Shown here one piece after another: positions 1 through 5,160 of a stretch of 10,568 nucleotides of DNA. Numbering within the stretch: position 1 is the stretch's first letter; every line of letters starts with the position of its first letter. This stretch comes from Syntrophomonas sp964422685. GTDB lineage: Bacteria; Bacillota; Syntrophomonadia; Syntrophomonadales; Syntrophomonadaceae. Under the pieces are notes generated by a model that was given only the letters and a program-made list of their open reading frames with translations, ran no database searches and was not told the origin of the DNA. The position numbers and the translations under genes are program-made. Location of the stretch: assembly GCA_964422685.1 (NCBI GenBank), contig CAYRCG010000071.1:1-10568 (forward strand), read 5' to 3'.

Positions 1-34
1 AGATTGCCACGTCGCTTCGCTCCTCGCAATGACA
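1..34. repeat. Dispersed GTCATTGCGAGGAGCGAAGCG-type repeat copy
   Basis: On the minus strand this reads GTCATTGCGAGGAGCGAAGC followed by GACGTGGCAATCT, a motif I recognise as a widespread intergenic repeat in diverse bacterial genomes. It contains a GAGGAGCGAAGCGACG core and may continue beyond the window edge. A partly matching stretch follows at 72-110, sharing GCAATGACA. It is non-coding and lies downstream of the terminator of the last gene. Recognition is from memory; copy number in this genome is unknown. Confidence 0.6.
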
Positions 35-71
35 TAAACCCCTAAAAAATCTGCGTCAAAACCCTTTCCTA

Positions 72-110
72 GCAATGACAGGAGTGTTAGGCACCCCGAG
101 CATAGCGAGG
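72..110. repeat. Second, degenerate dispersed-repeat segment
   Basis: GCAATGACA (72-80) repeats the end of the copy at 26-34. It is followed by CCCCGAGCATAGCGAGG (94-110), which resembles the CTCGCT-N-GCTCGG family of intergenic repeats and the segment at 6570-6592. This looks like a decayed or composite repeat. No open reading frame with coding character covers it. Confidence 0.4.
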
Positions 111-143
111 TATTGACCACGGGATTTGCATTACTGAAATAGG

Positions 144-174
144 CAAATGCCCGGCCGGTTGGCCGAGCATTTTC
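144..174 (-). terminator. Hairpin terminator after the SPOCS-like gene
   Basis: AAATGC (145-150) pairs with GCATTT (167-172), and CGGCC (152-156) pairs with GGCCG (161-165) around a GGTT loop, with one C/A mismatch. It begins 10 bases past the stop of the 184-750 gene. The U tract on the minus-strand transcript is short and interrupted, so it may act weakly. On the plus strand it ends GCATTTTC, so it may work in both directions. Confidence 0.6.
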
Positions 175-183
175 TGCCCCAGA

Positions 184-750
184 CTAAAAGTCTACATCCG
201 GGTCCAACTCTCCATATACAATTACATCATGGAATTTGCCTAGTTTATCGATGATGTCCACATATACTTTAAGTCCTATACAGGTACCCTTGATAGGTGT
301 AGTTAAGTTACAGGGGTTACTACTATCCTCACAGTTGCCCCTAACTTCGAAGTCGAAACTCCAATTTTTCAGGATTATCTCCGATTGTTCGATTTCACTG
401 CGGAATTCCTCGGGGGTGAGGGGGGGATCAAATTCGTCTAATTCGATGGATTGGTTATAGCGGTCACTAACGGTAATAATCTGGTACTCCCCTTCTACCA
501 GCACAAATAGGATTACTTCATAGTCGATGAAAATTTTCACCTTGTTGAAACACAGGTCCTCATGCGCTTTAATCACTTTTACTTTAATGTCTTCTACACA
601 CTCTACTTTACCGCCTACCTGTTCGTCGGGAACACAAAAGACCGTGTCCAATACTTTAACCTGTTTTTCGATGTATTTTGCTTTGATTACCTTGGCCCAA
701 AGGTCCAGCATACAACCTTCAGGAAATTCACATTTTAATAATCTAGACAC
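184..750 (-). CDS. Putative SPOCS/DUF3794-like sporulation protein
   Basis: A 188-residue soluble, acidic protein with no signal peptide or membrane segment. It contains repeated beta-strand-like blocks: around residues 32-85 the sequence runs DTVFCVPDEQVGGKVECVEDI, then IKVIKAHEDL and VKIFIDYEVIL, and a second similar block covers about 125-183. This alternation of a VKV strand, a short loop and a final IDY strand resembles the SPOCS (DUF3794) domain found in spore-coat and SipL-type proteins. That assignment is inference. About eight cysteines are spread along the chain, as in many coat proteins. The start is GTG at 748-750, preceded by AAAGGAGGG (759-767) at suitable spacing. It is the last gene before a terminator and sits 124 bases after a glycosyltransferase. 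A sigma-K-like promoter lies upstream. It could instead be an unrelated beta-rich protein. Confidence 0.7.
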   Translation of the reverse strand: MSRLLKCEFPEGCMLDLWAKVIKAKYIEKQVKVLDTVFCVPDEQVGGKVECVEDIKVKVIKAHEDLCFNKVKIFIDYEVILFVLVEGEYQIITVSDRYNQSIELDEFDPPLTPEEFRSEIEQSEIILKNWSFDFEVRGNCEDSSNPCNLTTPIKGTCIGLKVYVDIIDKLGKFHDVIVYGELDPDVDF

Positions 751-758
751 TTTACTTT

Positions 759-767
759 CCCTCCTTT
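759..767 (-). promoter_or_regulatory. Strong ribosome binding site deciding a GTG start
   Basis: AAAGGAGGG on the minus strand lies nine bases before the GTG at 750-748. It fixes the start of the SPOCS-like gene although no ATG is present there. Confidence 0.7.
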
Positions 768-779
768 ATCTGGTATTCG

Positions 780-822
780 CCTGTTGTCTAACAGGTCCCT
801 GAAATTTGTTCTGTCAAATTTC
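780..822. repeat. Two adjacent inverted repeats in the leader of the SPOCS-like gene
   Basis: CCTGTT (780-785) and AACAGG (790-795) form a perfect 6-bp inverted repeat with a 4-base loop. Five bases away, GAAATTTG (801-808) and CAAATTTC (815-822) form a perfect 8-bp inverted repeat with a 6-base loop. On the minus strand the second contains TTTGACA, like a -35 box, with no good -10 at 17-18 bases. The pair may be an operator or consecutive hairpins in the 5' leader. Confidence 0.5.
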
Positions 823-827
823 TAGGT

Positions 828-855
828 TATATTATGAGAGAAAGCAACAAAATGT
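828..855 (-). promoter_or_regulatory. Possible sigma-K promoter for the SPOCS-like gene
   Basis: On the minus strand, AC (855-854), a 17-base spacer and CATAATATA (836-828) match the sigma-K pattern AC-N16/17-CATAnnnTA, used late in the mother cell during sporulation. It is about 80 bases before the GTG start. The match is short and could arise by chance in AT-rich DNA. Confidence 0.4.
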
Positions 856-874
856 GATTATCCCGGTGATGTTT

Positions 875-1594
875 TTATTCCTTTGGGGTGTTAAATAGTT
901 CTTCGCGCATTAGATGAATGCATTCTATTCGGCCATCGCAAAAAATGCCTGCCCCTTTTTCCTGCGCCTGGCGGCAAAATCCGATGTCCTCAGAGCCCTC
1001 TTTAGCAGAATATCGTATTCCCATAGATTCTATAACCTTCCGCTTGATAAGGTAGGCTGCCCCGGTGCAATCAACCGGGAAAACCCGATCTCGAGGGAAG
1101 TCCCGATAGTATACTAGGTTCCCGGAAGCATCTTTAGTCAGGATATTATAAATAGTACTATCCCCTACCTCCTCTCCGTTACAAACCAAAGCTGATACAA
1201 TATCGCAATCATCTTGCAGCAAGATAGATAGACTGTCAGCGGGTACTAATATATCACTATCCACCGAAAATAGATGTGTGGCGTCTGAGTCCATAAATGC
1301 CTCTAAAAGTCTGTTCCTTAACTGGGCTAATCGCCATAGGCTATACTGCCCTCGCCGATGACCATATTCCTGGCCCAAATTATAATAAATTAATTTTACC
1401 CGCCCCTTTTCCTCTCGGGCGAAGTTCTCCAGAATCTGGGGGGTTCCATCTATACAATCATTTATTATAAAACAAAATTCTAGTTGGGATTTAGGATAGG
1501 CCAAGCGTTTTAAGGCGGTTAAATAATAGAGCAGAGACCACGCCCGGTTACGGACCGGGCAAGCTATCATTATTTTTTTCGCCGCATTTGTCAT
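875..1594 (-). CDS. GT-A fold glycosyltransferase (family 2-like)
   Basis: A 239-residue cytoplasmic protein expected to transfer a sugar from a nucleotide-sugar donor. The N-terminus has a strand followed by an arginine-containing turn (IMIACPVRNRAWS, residues 8-20), and IINDCIDGT (43-51) fits the nucleotide-binding half. SVDSDILVP (110-118) holds the DxD-type metal/donor motif, D112-S-D114. GSEDIGFC (200-207) fits the ED catalytic-base motif seen in GT-A enzymes. No membrane segment is visible. The ATG at 1594-1592 has a poorly spaced GGAAGGGG upstream, so initiation may be weak or coupled. It follows another glycosyltransferase by 132 bases on the same strand and precedes the SPOCS-like gene, suggesting a role in envelope or spore-surface glycosylation. 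Acceptor and donor cannot be told from sequence. Confidence 0.85.
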   Translation of the reverse strand: MTNAAKKIMIACPVRNRAWSLLYYLTALKRLAYPKSQLEFCFIINDCIDGTPQILENFAREEKGRVKLIYYNLGQEYGHRRGQYSLWRLAQLRNRLLEAFMDSDATHLFSVDSDILVPADSLSILLQDDCDIVSALVCNGEEVGDSTIYNILTKDASGNLVYYRDFPRDRVFPVDCTGAAYLIKRKVIESMGIRYSAKEGSEDIGFCRQAQEKGAGIFCDGRIECIHLMREELFNTPKE

Positions 1595-1726
1595 AATACT
1601 TATAATCCCCTTCCCGGTGATTCTGCCCCTCCTTTTTGCCGCAAGGGTTGCTTAAAAATACAAAGTGGTCATTAACGGGGTATGGGCGCAAAATCGATAA
1701 TATGTTTTTTTATTGCAATAGAAGCC

Positions 1727-3043
1727 CTATCTGTAATAGGCACCTAATATTTTCCGATGGCGCCGGGTGTAAAAGCGAAAAGAAGTATTCCTAGTAACCG
1801 CTACGCCGCCTATTCGGAGGCTTTTCCCTTTGCCGGTACATCCTCTATCCGGATAATCCCTGCGGGGGTAAACCGAATAACGATGACCGGAAATCGACGA
1901 TATCATTATTTGCAAATGGGAGTTTAGGTTATTGCGGTAAATTCCCTTACTACCTGCTGCAACGATGCCGGGCAGCAGAGATTTCCTTACTTTATCGCCC
2001 CAGTTTGCCGGGCTTCTTATACCCTTTTGCTCTAATGCTCCCTCGATTATATCTATAATTTCCGCCGCCCGGGCCGACCAGGAGTTTTGCCGGGCTACCT
2101 CCATCCTCGCTTCTCTCCGAGAAGGGTTATTCTCATCCAGGGCTTTTTTTATGTTTTCTATAAACTCCTCCTCATTTTCCGAATAATAGAGCAGTTCCCG
2201 GATTTTATATGCTTCGGGGAGTGCTGTAGTTACTACCGGCATTCCACTCGCCATGTATTCCCACATTTTTATGGGGTTTACCGATTCCGTCATATCGGAA
2301 AGTTTAAAGGGTATTAGTCCTACATCAAAGCTCTGGGCATACGCGGGAAGTTTCTCATAGTCTTTAAAACCTAGCCAGTGCAAATTAGGGCGCTGAGGTA
2401 ACTCGAATACATTGTAACGGGGACCTAGCATAACAAAGTTATATTCAGGCAATTGGGCCGCTGCCCTATCCAACAAGGCTAAGTCCACCCAGGTCGCGAT
2501 AGCCCCGAAATAACCTATTATCGGTTTCCCTATTCCCAGCATATCAGTCGGATTTGCTAGCTGGCCGCTATTAGAAAAATGCCCGTATTCACAGGCATTC
2601 GGCACTAGAAAGCAATGGGGATTAATATTTTTAGCCATCTGATACAGCTTATCCGAACTAGCAAGCACGATATCCGCCGTCGCTACTGCCCGATGGTAAT
2701 AAGGTCTCCACCCGGCAAACTCATCACTAGGTTCATCAACACTATCAAATACTACTAAAGAGGGCCGATATTTCTTTATCATATCTACATGGGCCGTTGC
2801 ACTATAATATATCACCGGGTTAATATCTTTCAGGAATCCCGCCGGCTCAACTCCGTTAAATAGATACAGATAAGGGTTAATACGCTCTATGCCCTGGCGT
2901 TGCTGCTGATGCAAGTGAGGATTATTCATAAAAAAGCTTAGTATCCCTAGTTCGGAAAAATTCTTCATTAGGTGTTGCGGGCGCTGGACCAGATAATGGT
3001 AGTCCACCGTGGGCGGGTACAATATACAGCTAATATTGGACAA
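1727..3043 (-). CDS. GT-B fold glycosyltransferase (GT1/GT4-like, TuaH-type)
   Basis: A 438-residue retaining-type glycosyltransferase. The N-terminal half carries ILYPPTVDYHYLVQRPQHLM (7-26), a hallmark opening of TuaH-like enzymes, and VVFDSVDEPSDEF (97-109). The C-terminal half carries IIGYFGAI (175-182) and the donor-binding stretch NPIKMWEYMASGMPVVTT (256-273). The domain should end near residue 340; beyond that is a roughly 95-residue arginine-rich tail not typical of the family. The start is TTG (3043-3041), preceded by AGGGGGG six bases upstream; it puts the conserved YPPT motif in the expected place. A TATAAT lies 24 bases further upstream. It probably forms a unit with the following GT-A enzyme. 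The product, perhaps a teichuronic-like or surface polysaccharide, is inference. Confidence 0.85.
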   Translation of the reverse strand: MSNISCILYPPTVDYHYLVQRPQHLMKNFSELGILSFFMNNPHLHQQQRQGIERINPYLYLFNGVEPAGFLKDINPVIYYSATAHVDMIKKYRPSLVVFDSVDEPSDEFAGWRPYYHRAVATADIVLASSDKLYQMAKNINPHCFLVPNACEYGHFSNSGQLANPTDMLGIGKPIIGYFGAIATWVDLALLDRAAAQLPEYNFVMLGPRYNVFELPQRPNLHWLGFKDYEKLPAYAQSFDVGLIPFKLSDMTESVNPIKMWEYMASGMPVVTTALPEAYKIRELLYYSENEEEFIENIKKALDENNPSRREARMEVARQNSWSARAAEIIDIIEGALEQKGIRSPANWGDKVRKSLLPGIVAAGSKGIYRNNLNSHLQIMISSISGHRYSVYPRRDYPDRGCTGKGKSLRIGGVAVTRNTSFRFYTRRHRKILGAYYR

Positions 3044-3067
3044 CTTTTTCCCCCCTAATCTATATCG

Positions 3068-3098
3068 ATTATAGAATACAATCTTGATTCCGCTGCAA
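3068..3098 (-). promoter_or_regulatory. Possible sigma-A promoter for the glycosyltransferase pair
   Basis: On the minus strand, TTGCAG (3098-3093), a 19-base spacer and a perfect TATAAT (3073-3068). The -10 is ideal, but the spacer is long and the -35 only partial. The predicted transcript would start about 18 bases before the TTG codon, just enough to include the ribosome binding site. Confidence 0.4.
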
Positions 3099-3120
3099 AG
3101 AGTAATAGTTATGCAACCCT

Positions 3121-3180
3121 CTGCAACAAAAGGGGTTTTTGCAGTTGAGTCAATCTGTTCCTCTCCTGCAAAATCCCCTT
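3121..3180 (-). terminator. Overlapping alternative hairpins after the zinc-ribbon gene
   Basis: Segment 3166-3180 and segment 3130-3144 are complementary at 14 of 15 positions with a 21-base loop. On the minus-strand RNA this stem starts in the stop codon of the zinc-ribbon gene and is followed by UUGUUG, so it is a plausible terminator. The same 3136-3144 segment (CTGCAAAAA on the minus strand) can instead pair with 3121-3130, giving a second hairpin that excludes the first. The U tract is imperfect. Confidence 0.45.
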
Positions 3181-3442
3181 AGAGCGGCATCTTAGATTGC
3201 TTTTGCTTATATTTACTTAGGCATTTTGCGCACAATTCGCTGCCGCAATGTTCGCAATGCCTGATCTCCTGTTTATTTACCCTTCCTTGGCAACGTGGAC
3301 AAATACTTTTGGCTTTAAGTGAACTTTTTTTAGCGGTGCTTATCGTAAATTGGTCCTCCTCATCTCTCGCAGGCTTTTGCGCCGTCTGATATTTCTGGAT
3401 ATTTATCTTCGAAATGCCCGAGTTGCCTTCACTTATTTTCAT
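3179..3442 (-). CDS. Small zinc-ribbon protein, function unknown
   Basis: An 87-residue basic protein. The C-terminal half has three paired cysteine motifs: CPRC (48-51), CEHC (63-66) and CAKC (72-75), with GS between the last two. These are suited to bind zinc in a ribbon or treble-clef-like knuckle. The N-terminal 40 residues are polar and probably disordered, opening MKISEGNSGISKI with a later DQFTIS-TAKK stretch. This faintly recalls the N-terminus of the anti-sigma factor FlgM, but the FlgM helices that bind sigma are not recognisable. The ATG at 3442-3440 has AAGGGGGTG five to six bases upstream. An intrinsic terminator-like hairpin sits directly before that ribosome binding site, so expression may be controlled by attenuation. 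I do not recognise the family. Confidence 0.75.
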   Translation of the reverse strand: MKISEGNSGISKINIQKYQTAQKPARDEEDQFTISTAKKSSLKAKSICPRCQGRVNKQEIRHCEHCGSELCAKCLSKYKQKQSKMPL

Positions 3443-3592
3443 TTGTACACCCCCTTAGCAAAAAAACGTTCCGATTCCCCCCGCTTCTATCTTCCGTTAT
3501 CCGGGGCTCGGTAATCGTTTTTTTATTACCTTATGGCAAGAGCAGGCACTGGGGTATGGCACTTACCTTTGCTTCCCCTGCTATCCATTTTA
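3443..3592 (-). ncRNA. Candidate structured leader RNA of the zinc-ribbon gene
   Basis: If transcription starts below the TATAAT at 3598-3593, the zinc-ribbon mRNA has a leader of roughly 145 bases. In minus-strand order it contains: AGCAGG (3582-3577) pairing with CCTGCT (3546-3541), with GGGG/CCCC available inside; a hairpin GGTAAT (3530-3525) / ATTACC (3515-3510) with a 9-base loop; and the terminator whose 5' arm overlaps that hairpin. The terminator is followed at once by the ribosome binding site. This antiterminator/terminator layout is typical of riboswitches and protein-binding attenuators. I could not match it to a riboswitch class I know, including c-di-GMP, c-di-AMP, SAM, THF and ZTP types. 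Confidence 0.4.
3459..3524 (-). terminator. Terminator-like hairpin just before the zinc-ribbon start
   Basis: On the minus strand AAAAAACG, CCG and CCCC (3523-3516, 3511-3509, 3506-3503) pair with GGGG, CGG and CGTTTTTT (3480-3477, 3473-3471, 3468-3461), separated by small internal loops. The structure ends in a T7 run (3466-3460). It lies between the coiled-coil gene and the ribosome binding site of the zinc-ribbon gene, only about 17 bases before that start codon. It may simply end the upstream transcript or act as an attenuator. Confidence 0.55.
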
Positions 3593-3600
3593 ATTATATG
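3593..3600 (-). promoter_or_regulatory. Possible promoter -10 box for the zinc-ribbon leader
   Basis: CATATAAT on the minus strand contains a perfect TATAAT and also fits the sigma-E type -10 (CATAnAAT-like). No convincing -35 for either factor is seen at the right spacing, so the sigma factor is undecided. Confidence 0.3.
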
Positions 3601-3652
3601 AGAAGTATGCCCCAAGTGTGCATAACTGCCTAAATTGCGGGATATAGGAGGT

Positions 3653-4492
3653 TTAAATGCTGTTTAAGAAAAGCCGTTTTACCCGGCTTCCTAGACTGTT
3701 ATTAGCCATTTTTTCGTATTCTTTATCGGAAGAACAGGATTCCTCGCATAAGTGGTTATCCCTATAGCGGAAACCGGATTCATAATCGTCTAAACGCTGT
3801 TCTTTATCCTTTATCGCCCGACGTAGGTCTTCGATTAACGTCAAATGTTGCTGGCTTTCTCGATTCAGTTCGATATTGCGACTTTCAGCCTTCTTTATCC
3901 CTTTTTTAAGATGGGCTATGTTTTTTTCATAAAAACGGATTTGGCGGCTTAATTCCAGGTTTTCCTTTTCCATCTGAATAATCTCGTCTCGGGGCTGAAT
4001 TTCCGCTGTTATATCGCATTTATCCATAGCTATGTCCTCCCCCATTTCCTGCTCCCAAAGTTTAATTACCTGCTGGCGGATAGCCAACAAAGCATAATCT
4101 ATTAAGATTACGACATGCAGTTGCTTGCCATCTAGCCCTCCCCGCCAATCTATCTTTTTTATATCGCCGATAAAATCTATCTGCGGTTCCCGATCGAAAT
4201 CCAATTCCCGGTCGAACTCCTGCAATAGAACTCGTTCCCGCAGATTTTCCTCTTTTTTTAGCAATTGCATTTTGCCTTCCATATTTTCCAACAAGCACAG
4301 GACTTCCATTTTAAATAAGGTTTCCAACGCATTTCCTTGTTTCCTGATGATATGTTCCCTTAATTTAATCCTTAGGCCTTCCATACCCTGGTAACTGTCA
4401 TCCAAATGGTAGACCTGATGAAAATCAGCACTTTTAGGGTTAATCAATTCGGATAAAACTACCGGCGACCATATAGAAAGTGCCTCACGCAA
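3653..4492 (-). CDS. SPOCS-like/coiled-coil protein at the SipL position
   Basis: A 279-residue acidic protein (282 if read from the GTG at 4501) without signal peptide or membrane span. Residues about 60-145 hold alternating strands, with LLKKEENLRERVLLQEF, then IDFIGDIKKIDW, then LHVVILIDYALLAIRQQVI. This matches my recollection of SPOCS (DUF3794) domains in clostridial spore proteins; the call is inference. Residues about 172-243 form a charged heptad-rich coiled coil, followed by a short Cys-containing tail. In many clostridia the gene after veg is the SPOCS-LysM protein SipL; here no LysM is visible and a coiled coil takes its place. The GAAGG ribosome binding site lies eight bases before TTG at 4492 and too close to the GTG (4501) or ATG (4498), so TTG is the best start. 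A hairpin followed by TTTTCTT lies within the last codons. Confidence 0.75.
   Translation of the reverse strand: MREALSIWSPVVLSELINPKSADFHQVYHLDDSYQGMEGLRIKLREHIIRKQGNALETLFKMEVLCLLENMEGKMQLLKKEENLRERVLLQEFDRELDFDREPQIDFIGDIKKIDWRGGLDGKQLHVVILIDYALLAIRQQVIKLWEQEMGEDIAMDKCDITAEIQPRDEIIQMEKENLELSRQIRFYEKNIAHLKKGIKKAESRNIELNRESQQHLTLIEDLRRAIKDKEQRLDDYESGFRYRDNHLCEESCSSDKEYEKMANNSLGSRVKRLFLNSI
3669..3690 (-). terminator. Hairpin within the 3' end of the coiled-coil gene
   Basis: On the minus strand AAGCCG (3689-3684) pairs with CGGCTT (3676-3671) around a 7-base loop and continues TTTTC. It resembles a terminator but lies inside the last 12 codons, before the stop at 3655-3653. It may stabilise or trim the mRNA 3' end. 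Confidence 0.3.
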
Positions 4493-4676
4493 ATACATCA
4501 CCTTCTTTTCTTAAGACTTTTGCGGCGGATAGGCCGCTAAAGGAAGCGCGGTCTAGCACTGCAAGAAATAAAACCAGCTACGCCTATATAAATTTATATT
4601 ATTTTCCGTACTGCTATATGATTCAACGTTATATATTAGAAAGTGAATTTTAAGGAGGGATTGCAAAAAAATAGGC

Positions 4677-4707
4677 AAAAAAAAACTGCATGTAAACATG
4701 CAGTTTT
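4677..4707 (-). terminator. Strong intrinsic terminator of veg
   Basis: AAAACTGCATG and its perfect complement (4697-4707 with 4682-4692) form an 11-bp stem with a 4-base loop. On the minus strand it runs into nine T residues (4685-4677). It sits 11 bases past the veg stop codon and isolates veg from the coiled-coil gene. Confidence 0.9.
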
Positions 4708-4717
4708 GGCGGGTTCT

Positions 4718-4987
4718 TTAATGGTCGGCAACAGCTATTCTAGTTTCTGAATCACAGACAAACAATTCAACTGTTTCAGTTAATACATCAGCATAAGTAT
4801 AGGAAACTCGCCTTTCGATTTTTCTTTCGTCCAGTTTTACCACGAATAAGTTGGGATAAATCGATTCTAAAACGCCTTCTTTTTCTATGATACGGTTTCT
4901 TCCCCGATTGGCCTTCAATCTTATCTTGCTTCCGACAAAAGATTCCAGGTCCTTCTTAATATCTGATATAGCCCTGGGAGAATTCAA
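4718..4987 (-). CDS. veg: Veg protein (DUF1021)
   Basis: An 89-residue protein of the Veg family, small beta-rich proteins universal in sporulating Firmicutes. In Bacillus subtilis Veg stimulates biofilm matrix expression by antagonising SinR-type repression. Recognisable features are the opening ISDIKKDLESFVGSKIRLKA, the RNRIIEKEGVLESIYPNLFV core and the signature VSYTYADVLTETVEL (residues about 61-75). Length is normal. The start is TTG (4987-4985) with GAGGGTGG eight bases upstream; no in-frame ATG is near. Two near-consensus sigma-A promoters precede it and a strong terminator follows, so it is a single-gene unit that should be highly expressed. Its place downstream of ksgA is conserved across Firmicutes, although YabG, usually between them, is missing. 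Confidence 0.96.
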   Translation of the reverse strand: MNSPRAISDIKKDLESFVGSKIRLKANRGRNRIIEKEGVLESIYPNLFVVKLDERKIERRVSYTYADVLTETVELFVCDSETRIAVADH

Positions 4988-5020
4988 TTTACCACCCTCT
5001 TTATAGTATATCTACATACC

Positions 5021-5049
5021 ATTCTACAATAGGAGGGAGGGGTTGTCAA
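5021..5049 (-). promoter_or_regulatory. veg proximal sigma-A promoter
   Basis: On the minus strand, TTGACA (5049-5044), exactly 17 bases, then TAGAAT (5026-5021). The -35 is perfect and the -10 differs at one position. The start of transcription would be about 30 bases before the TTG codon. Confidence 0.85.
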
Positions 5050-5062
5050 TATTAAAATAATA

Positions 5063-5091
5063 AGTATATATAAAAACCCTCGCCATGTCAA
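5063..5091 (-). promoter_or_regulatory. veg distal sigma-A promoter
   Basis: On the minus strand, TTGACA (5091-5086), exactly 17 bases, then TATACT (5068-5063), with an AT-rich upstream stretch that could serve as an UP element. It lies 42 bases upstream of the proximal promoter in the same orientation. Confidence 0.8.
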
Positions 5092-5160
5092 CTAAATATT
5101 CCGTTAAATTTTGAAAAGTCATAGTTATTGTGGTAGAAATGTCGGAGTTTTTCGTTTTGC

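Noticed and set aside
1721..1980. Frameshift as an explanation for the odd tail of the GT-B enzyme
   Set aside because: The other two frames at the start of the tail meet stop codons within about 20 codons, so no continuous alternative C-terminus is restored.
4651..4780. Plus-strand TTG frame after TAAGGAGGGA near 4651
   Set aside because: The purine stretch is too close to the TTG, the frame runs through the veg terminator and antisense veg, and its codons are largely poly-A derived.
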